NCBI GenBank assembly: GCA_017302015.1
Contig: JAFLEE010000010.1
Span: 25,438 to 89,437, forward strand
Origin: Spirochaetota bacterium
GTDB taxonomy: Bacteria > Spirochaetota > UBA12135 > COTS27 > JAFLEE01
DNA: 64,000 bases
Reading direction: 5' to 3'
Position 1 is the stretch's first letter. The number at the start of each line of letters is the position of its first letter. Made by a program: the position numbers and the translations under genes. Below the pieces are notes generated by a model. That model was given only the letters and a program-made list of their open reading frames with translations, made no database searches and was not told the DNA's origin. This document shows, one piece after another, positions 48,426 through 60,369 of the stretch.

Positions 48426-49787
48426 TTGGAAGTGTTGAAAAAAAGCCGTACTCCCCGCGCCCCCCTTTCGGAGGCGGCCGATGCCCTGCGGGAGCGGGCA
48501 CAGGCGTTCCACGGGAGCCGTTCGGGCGCCCCGTGGGTCCGCTTGGAAGAGCCGGTGGGCGAAGCCTCCATCCTCGGTTTGGTCCGCCAATTGCCCGCCC
48601 ATCGGGAGGGCGTCTATTGGTGCGATCGCGACCATCATGGCGAATGGGGCGGCTGGGGCGTGGCCCGGGAATGGGCCTTTACCGGCGACGTGCCCACTTT
48701 CCTGAAGACCGTCTTGCATGACCTCGACCGGGCTCCCGAAGGGGTTCGCCTCGGGGGAGGGTGGGCCATGGATCCCGGCGCATCCCGGGATGCATCCTGG
48801 GGCGATTTTGGAAGCGGCCTCTTCTGGGCCCCAGTTTTGGAATGGGGACGGCGCGGGAAAGAGGCCTATTTGGCCTTGAACGTTCCAGAGGGGGGGCTCG
48901 AGGCGGGTCTTTGGGGCGAACTCGACGGCATCCTCGGGCAGCTCGGCCGCGCCGACTCGCCGCTCCCGGGGATCCCCCAGGGGAAGGTGGTGGACCACCA
49001 TCCGGATGAGGCCCAGTGGCTGGCGCGGGTCGAAGACGTCCTGGGAGAGATCCAACGCGGCACCTACCGAAAGATCGTGCTGGCCCGGAAGACGCGCGTC
49101 GAGATGGATGAAGGGGCCGATCCGGCGAGTTATCTCGCCACGCGCATGCATTCGGGCCTGGATGTGTTTTTCTTACGGCGGGGGGGGAGCGTCTTCTGGG
49201 GGCTCAGCCCCGAGCGCCTGATCAGCCGCAACCATGACCAGATCTGGTCGGAGGCCCTGGCCGGGACGCGCCCCCGCGGGGCCAACGCAGGGGAAGACAA
49301 AAAATTGGAGCGCGAACTCCTCGGGTCCGAAAAGGATCGCCGTGAGCAGGATCTCGTGCGCGAGTTCATCGAGGGCACCATGGGCCCCTGGTGCAGCCGG
49401 GTGCAGACCGGCATCACCCAGGTGCGCAAGTTCCGCAGCATCCAACACCTCTACACGCCCTTCCAGGGCCAATTGAAGGAGGCCGATGCGTTCGCCGATC
49501 TCGCGGGGGCGCTCCATCCTACCCCCGCCGTGGCGATCTTCGAGCGCGGCCGCCGCCTCGACCTCATCCGCGACCTCGAGGGCTTTGATCGGGGCTGGTA
49601 CGGCGGGGTGGCCGGCTGGCTCGGGAAGGGACAGGGCGAGTTGGCGGTGGGCATCCGCAGCTGCCTCTCCCGCGGTGCTTCCTGGACCTTCTGGACCGGC
49701 GCCGGCATCGTGGACGGGAGCCACGGCCACCGCGAGTGGCACGAGTTGGACCAGAAATTGGCGGCCTACGGGGACCTCCTGTCGTGA
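48426..49787 (+). CDS. menF: Isochorismate synthase MenF
   Basis: This enzyme converts chorismate to isochorismate, the first menaquinone step. The 453-residue product carries the chorismate-binding domain in its C-terminal half: KIVLARKTRVE, FWGLSPERLI, ALAGTRPRG, HLYTPFQG, HPTPAVAIF and WYGGVAGWLG. The start is a TTG (48426 or 48435) with poor ribosome-binding sites, so the exact N-terminus is uncertain. The stop overlaps menD in GTGA. The pathway position, next to menD, separates it from anthranilate or salicylate synthases. Confidence 0.92.
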   Translation: MEVLKKSRTPRAPLSEAADALRERAQAFHGSRSGAPWVRLEEPVGEASILGLVRQLPAHREGVYWCDRDHHGEWGGWGVAREWAFTGDVPTFLKTVLHDLDRAPEGVRLGGGWAMDPGASRDASWGDFGSGLFWAPVLEWGRRGKEAYLALNVPEGGLEAGLWGELDGILGQLGRADSPLPGIPQGKVVDHHPDEAQWLARVEDVLGEIQRGTYRKIVLARKTRVEMDEGADPASYLATRMHSGLDVFFLRRGGSVFWGLSPERLISRNHDQIWSEALAGTRPRGANAGEDKKLERELLGSEKDRREQDLVREFIEGTMGPWCSRVQTGITQVRKFRSIQHLYTPFQGQLKEADAFADLAGALHPTPAVAIFERGRRLDLIRDLEGFDRGWYGGVAGWLGKGQGELAVGIRSCLSRGASWTFWTGAGIVDGSHGHREWHELDQKLAAYGDLLS

Positions 49788-51592
49788 AGGAAGCCGGCGC
49801 GCGCCTCGAGGCGAACCGGGCCTGGGCCGAAGCCGTCGCCGAGGAATTGGCGCGCCTCGGCGTGCGCTGCGTCGTGGCGTGCCCGGGATCGCGCAACTCG
49901 GCCCTCGTGCTGGCCTGCGCGCGCCACCCGAAACTCCTCACCCCGGCCCATGTGGACGAACGGGGCGCCGGGTTTTTCGCCCTGGGCTGGGCCCGGCAAA
50001 GCGGGGAGCCCGCCGCCGTCCTCGTGACATCGGGCACGGCCGTGGCAAACCTGCACCCCGCAGTGATGGAGGCGGATCTCGCGGGCGTGCCGCTCCTCAT
50101 CCTCAGCGCCGACCGCCCTGGGGAATTATTGGGCCTCGGCGCCAACCAGACGGTGGACCAGCACCGGATCTTCGGCGGCGCGTGCCGACACTTCCGGCAA
50201 TTGCCCTGCGCCGACGATCCGGGCATGCCCGGGTTCGGGCTTTCCGCATTGGATGAAGCGGTGTTCCACGCGAGGTCTTTTCGCGGCCCCGTCCACGTGA
50301 ATCTCGCGTTTCGGGAGCCCCTGGTGGACGCCCGTTGGAGCGAAGCGGCGTCGGAAGCCCCATCGCCCCATCCAGGCGGGTGCGGCGGCCCAAGCGCGCG
50401 ATTTAACGAGTGGAAGCAGAGCGGTTCGGCCTGGACCGATTACCCCATCGCAGCGGCGGGCGTCGACGGGGCCGAAGCCCATCGCCGGCTCTCCGCCGGG
50501 CTGCACGGCAGCCGGGGCGCGCTGCTTGCGGTGGGCGCCCTCTCAAGCGAATCGGAAACGGCCGCCGCGGGACGCATCGCACGGGCCCTCGGTCTCCCGC
50601 TCTACGCGGATCTCCTCAGCGGCCTACGAAGCGAGCCCGTGGCGCGGCTCGACGCCTTCGATCGTCTTCTTTCCGATCCGTCGAGTGGTGCGTACTCGGC
50701 CATCGATACGGTCATCCACCTCGGGGGGCGCTTCCTCTCCAAGCCCTTCGAAACGTGGCTCGCGAAACGTGCGCCCCGCCACCTGCATTTCCACCCCCAC
50801 GGGCCCCGGGTCGACGCGGCCCTCACCGTGCGGGAGGACATCGCTTGTTCCCTCGAGGCCCTCGCCGCCTGCGCGGGTTCCGCGGTGAAGGAAGGAGGCC
50901 GGGAACTCTGGCCAGCCTGGACCCTGGATGACCGGGCGGCTTGGGAAGCCGGCGCCGCGTTCCTCGCCCGAGATCGCGCGCTCGATGAACTCCACTTGCC
51001 CGGCGTGCTCTGCGAAACGCTCCCCGAGGGAGCGCTGCTCTTCGCCGGCAATAGCATGCCGGTGCGCGACCTTTCCGCTTGGGGCGCCACCTTTCCCCGC
51101 GGCGTCCGCATCCTCGCCAATCGGGGGGCCAGCGGGATTGACGGGCTCCTTGCTACGGCGGCGGGGGCCGCCTTCGCCGCCCAGAAACCCGCGGTGGCGC
51201 TCCTCGGCGACCTCTCCTTCCTTCACGACCTCTCTTCGCTCTCCTTGCCCCAATCCCTGCGCGAGGCCTTTGTGATCCTTGTCGTCAATAACGGGGGCGG
51301 GGGGATTTTCCATTTCCTTCCCGTGGCGGAAGCGGGGGCGGGCTTCGAAAGCCATATCGCCCTGGGCCACCGCCGGGAGTTCCAGGCGGCCGCCAGCCTA
51401 TTTGGTTTGGGCTACCATCGTCCGAAGACGCGCGCGGAACTTTCGGCGATTCTGGCGGGGTCATTCGCCCGTAAGGAAAAGGCGATCGTTGAGATCCGTA
51501 CCGACCGCGCCCAAAATGCGCAGACCCACCGTGACTTGGACGCCGCCATCCGGCTTGCCTTGGGCGCCCTTCCCGGACCCGGGGGCGCATGA
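49784..51592 (+). CDS. menD: SEPHCHC synthase MenD
   Basis: This thiamine-diphosphate enzyme condenses isochorismate with 2-oxoglutarate. The 602-residue product shows CPGSRNSALVLAC, HVDERGAGFFALGWARQSG (with the catalytic Glu), TSGTAVANLHPAVMEADLAGVPLLILSADRP and the C-terminal ThDP site LLGDLSFLHDLSSL...VVNNGGGGIFHFLP. The GTG start overlaps the menF stop and the end overlaps menH (ATGA). Confidence 0.96.
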   Translation: MKEAGARLEANRAWAEAVAEELARLGVRCVVACPGSRNSALVLACARHPKLLTPAHVDERGAGFFALGWARQSGEPAAVLVTSGTAVANLHPAVMEADLAGVPLLILSADRPGELLGLGANQTVDQHRIFGGACRHFRQLPCADDPGMPGFGLSALDEAVFHARSFRGPVHVNLAFREPLVDARWSEAASEAPSPHPGGCGGPSARFNEWKQSGSAWTDYPIAAAGVDGAEAHRRLSAGLHGSRGALLAVGALSSESETAAAGRIARALGLPLYADLLSGLRSEPVARLDAFDRLLSDPSSGAYSAIDTVIHLGGRFLSKPFETWLAKRAPRHLHFHPHGPRVDAALTVREDIACSLEALAACAGSAVKEGGRELWPAWTLDDRAAWEAGAAFLARDRALDELHLPGVLCETLPEGALLFAGNSMPVRDLSAWGATFPRGVRILANRGASGIDGLLATAAGAAFAAQKPAVALLGDLSFLHDLSSLSLPQSLREAFVILVVNNGGGGIFHFLPVAEAGAGFESHIALGHRREFQAAASLFGLGYHRPKTRAELSAILAGSFARKEKAIVEIRTDRAQNAQTHRDLDAAIRLALGALPGPGGA

Positions 51593-52410
51593 GGCTCCAC
51601 CATCGCCATTGGGGAGCGGCCGGGAAACCGGCGCTCCTATTCCTTCACGGCTTCATGGGGGATTCGGGGGAATGGGAGCCGGTGGCGAAGCTTCTACAGG
51701 ACCGGTATTTCTGCGTGGCGGTGGATCTTCCCGGGCATGGGGGAAGCGAGGTCCCCGTGGCGTCGCCCTTCATCGAAACGCAAGAGGGGTACCCACTGGG
51801 GACGGATTGGATCCGCGCCATGGACGCGCTCTTGGAAGACCTCAAGACGAATGGGTTTCTGGCGCATGGGTGGAAGGCGATCGTGGGCTATTCCATGGGC
51901 GGGCGGATGGCGATGGCGCTCGCCCTCGCCATCCCGAACCAGTTCGGGGGGATGGTGCTCGAATCCGCATCCCCGGGAATCGCCGGGATGGAGGAACGGG
52001 CCCGGCGCCTCGAGGCGGACCTCCGCCTCGCCGGCGAACTCGCCTCCATGCCCCTGCGGTCCTTCGTCGAACGCTGGTATACCCAGCCCATGTTCGGGCC
52101 CATGGACGACCGCGAAGCACTTTTTGAGGAGCGTTCGCGCCAAGATCCCCCGGCTCTAGCCGCGGCGATGCGCTGGCTGAGCGTCGGGCGCCAACCCGAT
52201 TATGCGCCGCGCCTCGCAGTTGAATGGAAGAAACCGCTCCTCTGCCTCGCGGGTTCCCTGGACGGCAAATACGCTTCGGGAATGGAGGCTTTGGCGGGCC
52301 GCGCGGCCTTCGGTCGATTCAAGCTCGCCCCGGGTTCGGGGCATAATGTCCATCGGCACGACCCGGGCGCCTACGGGGCGTGGCTCTCGGAATTCCTCGC
52401 CGGATATTAA
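51589..52410 (+). CDS. menH: SHCHC synthase MenH (alpha/beta-hydrolase)
   Basis: This enzyme eliminates pyruvate from the MenD product to give SHCHC. The 273-residue protein has the hydrolase fold with LLFLHGFMGDSGEW, VDLPGHGGSE, the nucleophile elbow GYSMGGRMA and a C-terminal GSGHNVHRHDP. Similar hydrolases exist elsewhere, but position between menD and menB makes MenH the natural call. Confidence 0.88.
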   Translation: MRLHHRHWGAAGKPALLFLHGFMGDSGEWEPVAKLLQDRYFCVAVDLPGHGGSEVPVASPFIETQEGYPLGTDWIRAMDALLEDLKTNGFLAHGWKAIVGYSMGGRMAMALALAIPNQFGGMVLESASPGIAGMEERARRLEADLRLAGELASMPLRSFVERWYTQPMFGPMDDREALFEERSRQDPPALAAAMRWLSVGRQPDYAPRLAVEWKKPLLCLAGSLDGKYASGMEALAGRAAFGRFKLAPGSGHNVHRHDPGAYGAWLSEFLAGY

Positions 52411-52431
52411 AATTGGGCCGAGCGAGACCCC

Positions 52432-53286
52432 ATGCCCAAACAACCCATGCCATTGGAGCGCCTAAAGGGGCCATTCCCCTGGGCCACGGCCAAGACCTTC
52501 ACCGATATCCGCTACGAGAAATTTAGCGGCATCGCCAAACTCACCATCAACCGGCCCAAAGTGCGCAACGCCTTCCGTCCCCGCACGGTGGACGAACTCA
52601 TGGAGGCCCTCCACGACGCGCGCATGGACGCCTCCGTGGGCGCCGTCATCCTCACCGGCGAGGGGAAGGACGCCTTCTGCTCGGGGGGCGACATCAAGGC
52701 CCGCACCGATAGCGGCTACCAGGACGACACGGGCGGCGACCGCCTGAACGTCCTCGACCTCCAACGCCAGATCCGTTCCTGCCCGAAGCCGGTGGTGGCC
52801 ATGGTCGCCGGCTACGCCATCGGCGGGGGGCACGTGCTCCATGTGGTCTGCGACCTCACGCTGGCCGCCGACAATGCGCGCTTCGGCCAGACCGGGCCGC
52901 GCGTCGGATCCTTCGACGGGGGGTTCGGCGCCTCCTATCTCTCGCGGATGGTGGGGCAGAAGAAGGCCCGGGAGATCTGGTTCCTCTGCCGCCAATACGA
53001 CGCCCAGGAGGCCCTCGCCATGGGCCTCGTCAACGCGGTGGTGCCCTACGAAGACCTCGAGGAGGAGACGGTGCATTGGTGCCGGGAGATGCTCGGCCAT
53101 TCGCCCGTGGCGCTGCGCTGCCTGAAGGCGGCGCTCAACGCCGATTGCGACGGGCAAGCCGGGCTCCAGGAACTCGCGGGAAACGCCACCATGCTCTACT
53201 ACATGACGCCCGAGGGCCAGGAAGGCCGGGATGCCTGGCTCGAGAAGCGCCGACCCGATTGGGGCAAGTTCACGCGCAACCCATGA
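52432..53286 (+). CDS. menB: 1,4-dihydroxy-2-naphthoyl-CoA synthase MenB
   Basis: This crotonase-fold enzyme closes the second ring of the naphthoquinone. The 284-residue product shows [63 protein letters not shown] and [24 protein letters not shown], all typical of MenB. Its stop overlaps the menA start in ATGA. Confidence 0.96.
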   Translation: MPKQPMPLERLKGPFPWATAKTFTDIRYEKFSGIAKLTINRPKVRNAFRPRTVDELMEALHDARMDASVGAVILTGEGKDAFCSGGDIKARTDSGYQDDTGGDRLNVLDLQRQIRSCPKPVVAMVAGYAIGGGHVLHVVCDLTLAADNARFGQTGPRVGSFDGGFGASYLSRMVGQKKAREIWFLCRQYDAQEALAMGLVNAVVPYEDLEEETVHWCREMLGHSPVALRCLKAALNADCDGQAGLQELAGNATMLYYMTPEGQEGRDAWLEKRRPDWGKFTRNP

Positions 53287-54176
53287 ACGCCGCCCGACCC
53301 TCCACCCTCTCGGTCTGGCTCCAGGCCGCCCGTCCCAAGACGCTCCTCATCGGCGTGGCGCCGGTGACCATCGGGCTCGGCGTCGCCTGGGCCGACGGAT
53401 CGTGGGACCTCCGCGTGGCGGCGATGACGCTGGCCTGCGGGCTCCTCGTCCAGGTCTTGGCCAATCTCATCAACGATTATTACGATTGGAAGAAGGGCGC
53501 CGATGGGCCGGAGCGCCTGGGGCCCCCGCGGGTCACCCAGATGGGATGGGTCTCCCCAGGGGCGATGCGCGCCGCGATTCTCGCGCTCTCGCTCCTCATC
53601 GCCGCGGGCGGCTGGTGGCTCTCGCGCCGCGGAGGCGCGCCGATCCTCCTCCTCACCGGGGCCTCGCTCCTCTTCGCCTACCTCTACACCGGCGGACCCT
53701 ACCCCTTGGGCTACCACGGCATCGCCGATGGCTTCGCCTTCCTGTTCTTCGGCCCCGTGGCCGCCGGGGCGACCTATTATCTCCAGACCGACTTGTTCCC
53801 GCCCCACCTGGTCGTGGCCGGGAGCGCGCCCGGATTCTACAGCGCGGCCCTCCTCTCGGTGAATAATCTGCGCGACCGGGAAGGCGATGCCCGCTCCGGC
53901 AAGCGCACCCCGGCCGTGCGGTTCGGCGAACGCTTCATGCGCTTCGAATACACCGCCTGCCTCGTCGGCGCCCTCGCCTGCGCGGTGGCCTTCGCCCTCA
54001 TGACCCGCCGCCCCGCTTGCCTGGGCGCCCTCGCCGCCCTGGCGGTGGCCCTGCCCGCCCTGCGCTTGGTGTATACCCCCGCGGCGGGCGCCCGGCTCAA
54101 TGCGGCGTTGGGGATGACCTCCCTCTCTTCCACGCTTTTCGCGATCCTGCTGACCGCGGGATATCTTTTCACGTGA
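53283..54176 (+). CDS. menA: DHNA octaprenyltransferase MenA
   Basis: This integral membrane prenyltransferase of the UbiA superfamily attaches the isoprenoid tail to 1,4-dihydroxy-2-naphthoate. The 297-residue product opens [20 protein letters not shown]. The first Asp-rich motif is [14 protein letters not shown] and the second region is [24 protein letters not shown]. About eight helices are present. It is coupled to menB by ATGA. Confidence 0.94.
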   Translation: MNAARPSTLSVWLQAARPKTLLIGVAPVTIGLGVAWADGSWDLRVAAMTLACGLLVQVLANLINDYYDWKKGADGPERLGPPRVTQMGWVSPGAMRAAILALSLLIAAGGWWLSRRGGAPILLLTGASLLFAYLYTGGPYPLGYHGIADGFAFLFFGPVAAGATYYLQTDLFPPHLVVAGSAPGFYSAALLSVNNLRDREGDARSGKRTPAVRFGERFMRFEYTACLVGALACAVAFALMTRRPACLGALAALAVALPALRLVYTPAAGARLNAALGMTSLSSTLFAILLTAGYLFT

Positions 54177-54183
54177 GGTGACT

Positions 54184-55563
54184 ATGGGCAAGGCCTGGTC
54201 GGGACGTTTCGAGAAGGGCACGGCCCGGGCGATGGAAGATTTCCATTCCAGCCTGCATTTCGACCGCCGGCTCTTCCGCGAGGATATCGCCGGCAGCCGC
54301 GCCCACGCCGAGATGCTGTGCCGACGGGGCATCCTCACGGCCAAGGACCTCGAGGCCATCCTCGGCGGGCTCCAGCAGGTGGAATCCGAACTGGAAGCGG
54401 GAACGCTCCCCCTGGAGAGTTCCCTCGAGGACATCCACATGGCCGTGGAGAAGCGGCTCACCGACCTGGTGGGGGAGGCCGGCGGCCGCCTCCATACCGC
54501 TCGGAGCCGCAACGACCAGGTGGCCACCGACGTGCGCCTGTGGCTGCGCCACCGCATCGACGAACAGACGAAGGGCCTGCACCGCTTACTTTCCGTGCTC
54601 GTCGCCGAAGCGGAGAAGCACGCGGGCCTCATCCTTCCGGGGACCACGCACCTGCAGCCGGCCCAGCCGATCCTGCTGGGGTTCTGGTTCATGGCGTGGT
54701 TCGGGATGTTCCGCCGCGACCTCGAGCGCCTCCAGGATTGCCGCAAGCGCGTCAACGTATCCCCCCTGGGCGGCGGCGCGTTCGCCGGGGTCAATTACGC
54801 CGTCGACCGCGCCTTCACCGCCTCGCGCCTCGGCTTCGACGGGAGTTCGGCCAACGCCATGGACGGGGTGAGCGACCGGGATTTCGCGGCCGAATACATC
54901 GCGGCGGCGGCGATCTTCATGGCCCACCTCTCGCGCCTGTGCGAGGAGCTCATCCTCTGGTGCAACCCCGCCTTCGGCTACGTCGAGATGGACGACGCCT
55001 GGTCGACGGGATCCTCCATCATGCCCAACAAGAAGAATCCCGACGCCTGCGAACTCCTGCGCGGGAAGACCGCCCGGGTGATCGGCGACCTCGCGGCCAT
55101 CCTTAGCCTACAGAAGGGGCTGCCGCTCGCCTACAATAAGGACCTCCAGGAGGACAAGGACGCGCTCTTCGACGCCTCCGATACGGTGGAGGGAGCGCTC
55201 ATCGTCCTTCCCGAGCTCCTTTCGACCCTGGCCTGGAAGGAGGCGCCCATGCGGGCCGCCTGCGAGAAGGGCTACCTGCAGGCCACCGATGTGGCCGACT
55301 ACCTCGTGGGCAAGGGCATGCCCTTCCGGGAGGCCCACCATGTCAGCGGGGCGATCGTGCGCCATCTCGCGCAAAAGAACCTGCGTTACGGCGACCTTTC
55401 CCCCGGGGATTTCCGGAAATTTTCCCCGCATTTCCAGGACGATATCCTGGAAGTGGTCGACTTGGAGCGCGTCCTCCGCAATAAAAAATCCCCCGGCTCG
55501 ACCCACCCCGACGAGGTGGCTTCCCAGATCGCCCAGGCGAAGGCCTACCTGAGCGCGACCTAG
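54184..55563 (+). CDS. argH: Argininosuccinate lyase
   Basis: This enzyme releases arginine and fumarate from argininosuccinate. The 459-residue product shows KAWSGRF, SRNDQVATDVRLWLRH, GTTHLQPAQPILLG and the superfamily signature GSSIMPNKKNPD. The ATG at 54184 follows a GAGGTGA Shine-Dalgarno and is preferred over a GTG six bases upstream. It directly follows menA (7 bp), an uncommon partner for a menaquinone operon. Confidence 0.95.
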   Translation: MGKAWSGRFEKGTARAMEDFHSSLHFDRRLFREDIAGSRAHAEMLCRRGILTAKDLEAILGGLQQVESELEAGTLPLESSLEDIHMAVEKRLTDLVGEAGGRLHTARSRNDQVATDVRLWLRHRIDEQTKGLHRLLSVLVAEAEKHAGLILPGTTHLQPAQPILLGFWFMAWFGMFRRDLERLQDCRKRVNVSPLGGGAFAGVNYAVDRAFTASRLGFDGSSANAMDGVSDRDFAAEYIAAAAIFMAHLSRLCEELILWCNPAFGYVEMDDAWSTGSSIMPNKKNPDACELLRGKTARVIGDLAAILSLQKGLPLAYNKDLQEDKDALFDASDTVEGALIVLPELLSTLAWKEAPMRAACEKGYLQATDVADYLVGKGMPFREAHHVSGAIVRHLAQKNLRYGDLSPGDFRKFSPHFQDDILEVVDLERVLRNKKSPGSTHPDEVASQIAQAKAYLSAT

Positions 55564-55576
55564 GGCGCGGCGGGAC

Positions 55577-58069
55577 TCAGTACTTCCACATCACCCCGAG
55601 GAGGGGCAGGATCGGCAGGTCGCCGATGCTCTTCTTCTCCGCCGGCTTGCCGATCATGTCGGGGGTCAGGCCCGTGGGCGTGAAGACGTAGGACTGCACG
55701 TTCTCGCGGAAGGGGAATTGCACGTTCCAGCAATCGAGGTAGACGGAGCCCTCGCCCCCGAAGAGTTTGAAGAAGACCTCGAGGCGGAGATCGAGGGTGA
55801 AGCGGAACGGGTAGCGCTCGGCGAGCCACGGGCCGTCGACGAGATAGAGCGTGGCGCCGGCATTGGTGACGATCCGGGCGGTGTAGGGCTTGCCCGTGGA
55901 GAACACGAGGCGCGAGCCGATGCGGAAGCGCTTGGGCACGAGATCGTAGTTCGCGGCGAGGGTGAGGGTGTGCGTGACGTCCTGGGCGTAGGCCGCCCAG
56001 TCCTGGGACCAATTCGTGGACACGAGCCCGTCGTTGATGAACAGGTTGCTCGAGGTCATGACGTTTAGCACGTTGGTGAACCGGGTGCGCTCGGAGCGGC
56101 TTAGGGTGTAGGCGACCCAACCGGAGAGGCGGGTGCCGGGCTTCTGGCGCAGGAGCACTTCCAGCCCGTAACTGCGCCCCTGGCCCTCGGGGATGAAGCG
56201 GGGGTTGTCGGCGCCGGTGGCGAAGAAGCCGTCCCAGGTCGGGTTGCCCGTCGAGAGGCGCTGGAGATCCTTCCAGTAGAGTTCGGTCTTCAGTTCGAAC
56301 CAACGGGGGCTCCATTTTCCCCCGAGCACCGCCTGTTGGCTCCTGCGGGCGGGGAGGAGCGCATCGCCGTAGAGGTCGGTGGCCTGCATGGGATCGGGGA
56401 GTTGGCTATAGAGGCCCCACCGGGCCCAGGCCTCCCAATCGCGGTGGGGCGCGAAGCGCAGGAGGACCCGCGGATCGAGGTCGACCGCGGCGGTGGAGAG
56501 GTTCCACAGGGCCCGTAGGCCCAGGTTCAGGGTGAACTTCCCCAGGGCCACCTCGCCCTCGAAGAAGGGGGTGAGGGACCGGCGTAGATTGGTGAAGTTC
56601 CTGCTGATGTACTTGTCCGCCTGGATGTCGGGGCCCCGGCCGCTGACGATGAGGCTGAAGTTGAAGCCGGCGCGCCCCCCGTTGGACATTTCGCTGATGG
56701 AGAACGGGAAGGATTCGTAGAGGAGATCCGCCCCGTACTCGAGGCGGAACGAACGGGCGACCCGGAGGGACTGGAGGAGGGAGGCCCCCCACAGGTCGGG
56801 TTTGCTGGTGTTGAGGGGGACCGTCATGAAGTTATTGTTGTTGGTGTAGTCGTAGTGCCAAACGGTCGCCCGGCTCTCGAATTTCCCGCCCCGGTATTCC
56901 CACATGAGGCCCTGGGCGTTCCAGGTCTTCTCCGTCTCCCAGCTCAGGTTGAAATTGGAATTGCCGTTGCTGCTGATGTCGGGGAAGCGGTCGGATTGCA
57001 CCGTCATCTTGTCCTGCGCGCCGGAGGCGAGGAGCAGGAGGCGGTGGCGGGGGTTGGGATTCCATTCGAGGCGGATTCCGTAATCATAGAAGAACGGGAC
57101 CGCGTCGAAGGCGGTGAGGGCCTCCTTGATGGTGGCCAGTTCGGGGATCTGGATGCCCCGGATGAGGCCGAGGTAGAACTCGTAGTAGGTGCGCCGCCCC
57201 CCGAGGGAAAGCCGCACCCGGGGCCCCAGAGGCACCGATAGGAAGAGGGCCGCCGAAGCGAGGTTGGCGTCGATCTCCATATCGACCTTGCGCGATTCGC
57301 CCCCGGCGCGGCCCTTCAGGTCGATGATGCCGCCGATGGCATTGCCGTAGCGGGTGGGGAAGGCCCCGGGGTAGAAGTCCACCGATTCCAGGCTCGCGGG
57401 GTGGAAGACGGAGTAGAAGCCGATGTCGTGGAAGGCGCTGCCGATGCGGATGCCATCGAGGAGGAACACGTTGTCGGCGTTGTCGCCACCGCGAACGATG
57501 AGTTGCTGGCTGCCGAAGTTCTGGGGAACCACCCCGGGGAAATTCATGATGGCCTTCACGGGATCCCCCCCCGTGCCCGGCATGAGGCGCGCCTCGGAGG
57601 CGAGGATGGCGTTGCGACTGACGGACTCTTGGCGGTGGTCGGAGGTGACCTGAACCGAATCGAGTTTCTTCGTGCGAATTTCCTCGGAACGGCGTTCGGC
57701 CACCGGCAGCACGATCGTGTCGGGAGCCGCCTCGTCCACACTGAAATCGATGCCCTGGGATCGAGTCTTCAGGTGCGCCTGGGCCCGGTAGCGCCCGGGG
57801 GCGAGGGGGAGCGTCTCGCCGTTGTCCTCCATGGGGAGTTGGAGCACGCCATCGCGCCGGGCGACGAGGACCACATCGATGCCGTCGATGAGCACGGTCG
57901 TGCCCGAAAAATCCTTCTGCCCGGTGAGTTGGAGGCGGAAGCGCCTCGTCCCTTCCCCGTTCGTCGCGGTGTCCCGGGCTTCGGCCCACGGCGAGGCCAA
58001 GCCAGAAAGGAAAAATATCGCGCCTAGAATCGTGGAGAGCGGCGCGGGATGGGGGATGGCGAGTTTCAT
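55577..58069 (-). CDS. TonB-dependent outer-membrane receptor
   Basis: This is an 830-residue protein with a signal peptide (LSTILGAIFFLSGLASPWAEA). It has a short carboxypeptidase-regulatory-like beta domain (residues ~40-120), then the plug: GTGGDPVKAIMNFPGVV, QQLIVRGGDNADNVFLLDGIRI and YGNAIGGIIDLKGR. A 22-strand-type barrel fills the rest and ends in an aromatic residue (GVMWKY), as barrel proteins do. It imports a substrate with energy from TonB; which substrate is not readable. It is divergent from the TPP-riboswitch-controlled thiC. A GGGGG/CCCCC hairpin lies in its leader near 58089-58105. Confidence 0.88.
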   Translation of the reverse strand: MKLAIPHPAPLSTILGAIFFLSGLASPWAEARDTATNGEGTRRFRLQLTGQKDFSGTTVLIDGIDVVLVARRDGVLQLPMEDNGETLPLAPGRYRAQAHLKTRSQGIDFSVDEAAPDTIVLPVAERRSEEIRTKKLDSVQVTSDHRQESVSRNAILASEARLMPGTGGDPVKAIMNFPGVVPQNFGSQQLIVRGGDNADNVFLLDGIRIGSAFHDIGFYSVFHPASLESVDFYPGAFPTRYGNAIGGIIDLKGRAGGESRKVDMEIDANLASAALFLSVPLGPRVRLSLGGRRTYYEFYLGLIRGIQIPELATIKEALTAFDAVPFFYDYGIRLEWNPNPRHRLLLLASGAQDKMTVQSDRFPDISSNGNSNFNLSWETEKTWNAQGLMWEYRGGKFESRATVWHYDYTNNNNFMTVPLNTSKPDLWGASLLQSLRVARSFRLEYGADLLYESFPFSISEMSNGGRAGFNFSLIVSGRGPDIQADKYISRNFTNLRRSLTPFFEGEVALGKFTLNLGLRALWNLSTAAVDLDPRVLLRFAPHRDWEAWARWGLYSQLPDPMQATDLYGDALLPARRSQQAVLGGKWSPRWFELKTELYWKDLQRLSTGNPTWDGFFATGADNPRFIPEGQGRSYGLEVLLRQKPGTRLSGWVAYTLSRSERTRFTNVLNVMTSSNLFINDGLVSTNWSQDWAAYAQDVTHTLTLAANYDLVPKRFRIGSRLVFSTGKPYTARIVTNAGATLYLVDGPWLAERYPFRFTLDLRLEVFFKLFGGEGSVYLDCWNVQFPFRENVQSYVFTPTGLTPDMIGKPAEKKSIGDLPILPLLGVMWKY

Positions 58070-58193
58070 GGGGCGCGCGCAGGATCGGGGGGAACACGAC
58101 CCCCGTGCAGGGGAATTCTAATCCCCAATCCCGATAATTCCCATGGTTGTTTCTTCCTGGACTTTGGTGCGCCACCACGCAAGGGCCCGATTC

Positions 58194-58222
58194 TTGTCTT
58201 TTTGGCCATCGGGTGCTATGCT
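58194..58222 (+). promoter_or_regulatory. Promoter of the thiC transcript
   Basis: TTGTCT (58194-58199) and TATGCT (58217-58222) are separated by 17 bp, placing the start point near 58229. A perfect hairpin GGACAG-CAAGA-CTGTCC follows at 58229-58245, then the riboswitch. Confidence 0.65.
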
Positions 58223-58247
58223 AGAAGTGGACAGCAAGACTGTCCCG

Positions 58248-60355
<2,108 letters not shown>

Positions 60356-60369
60356 AATAGGGGGGGGCC

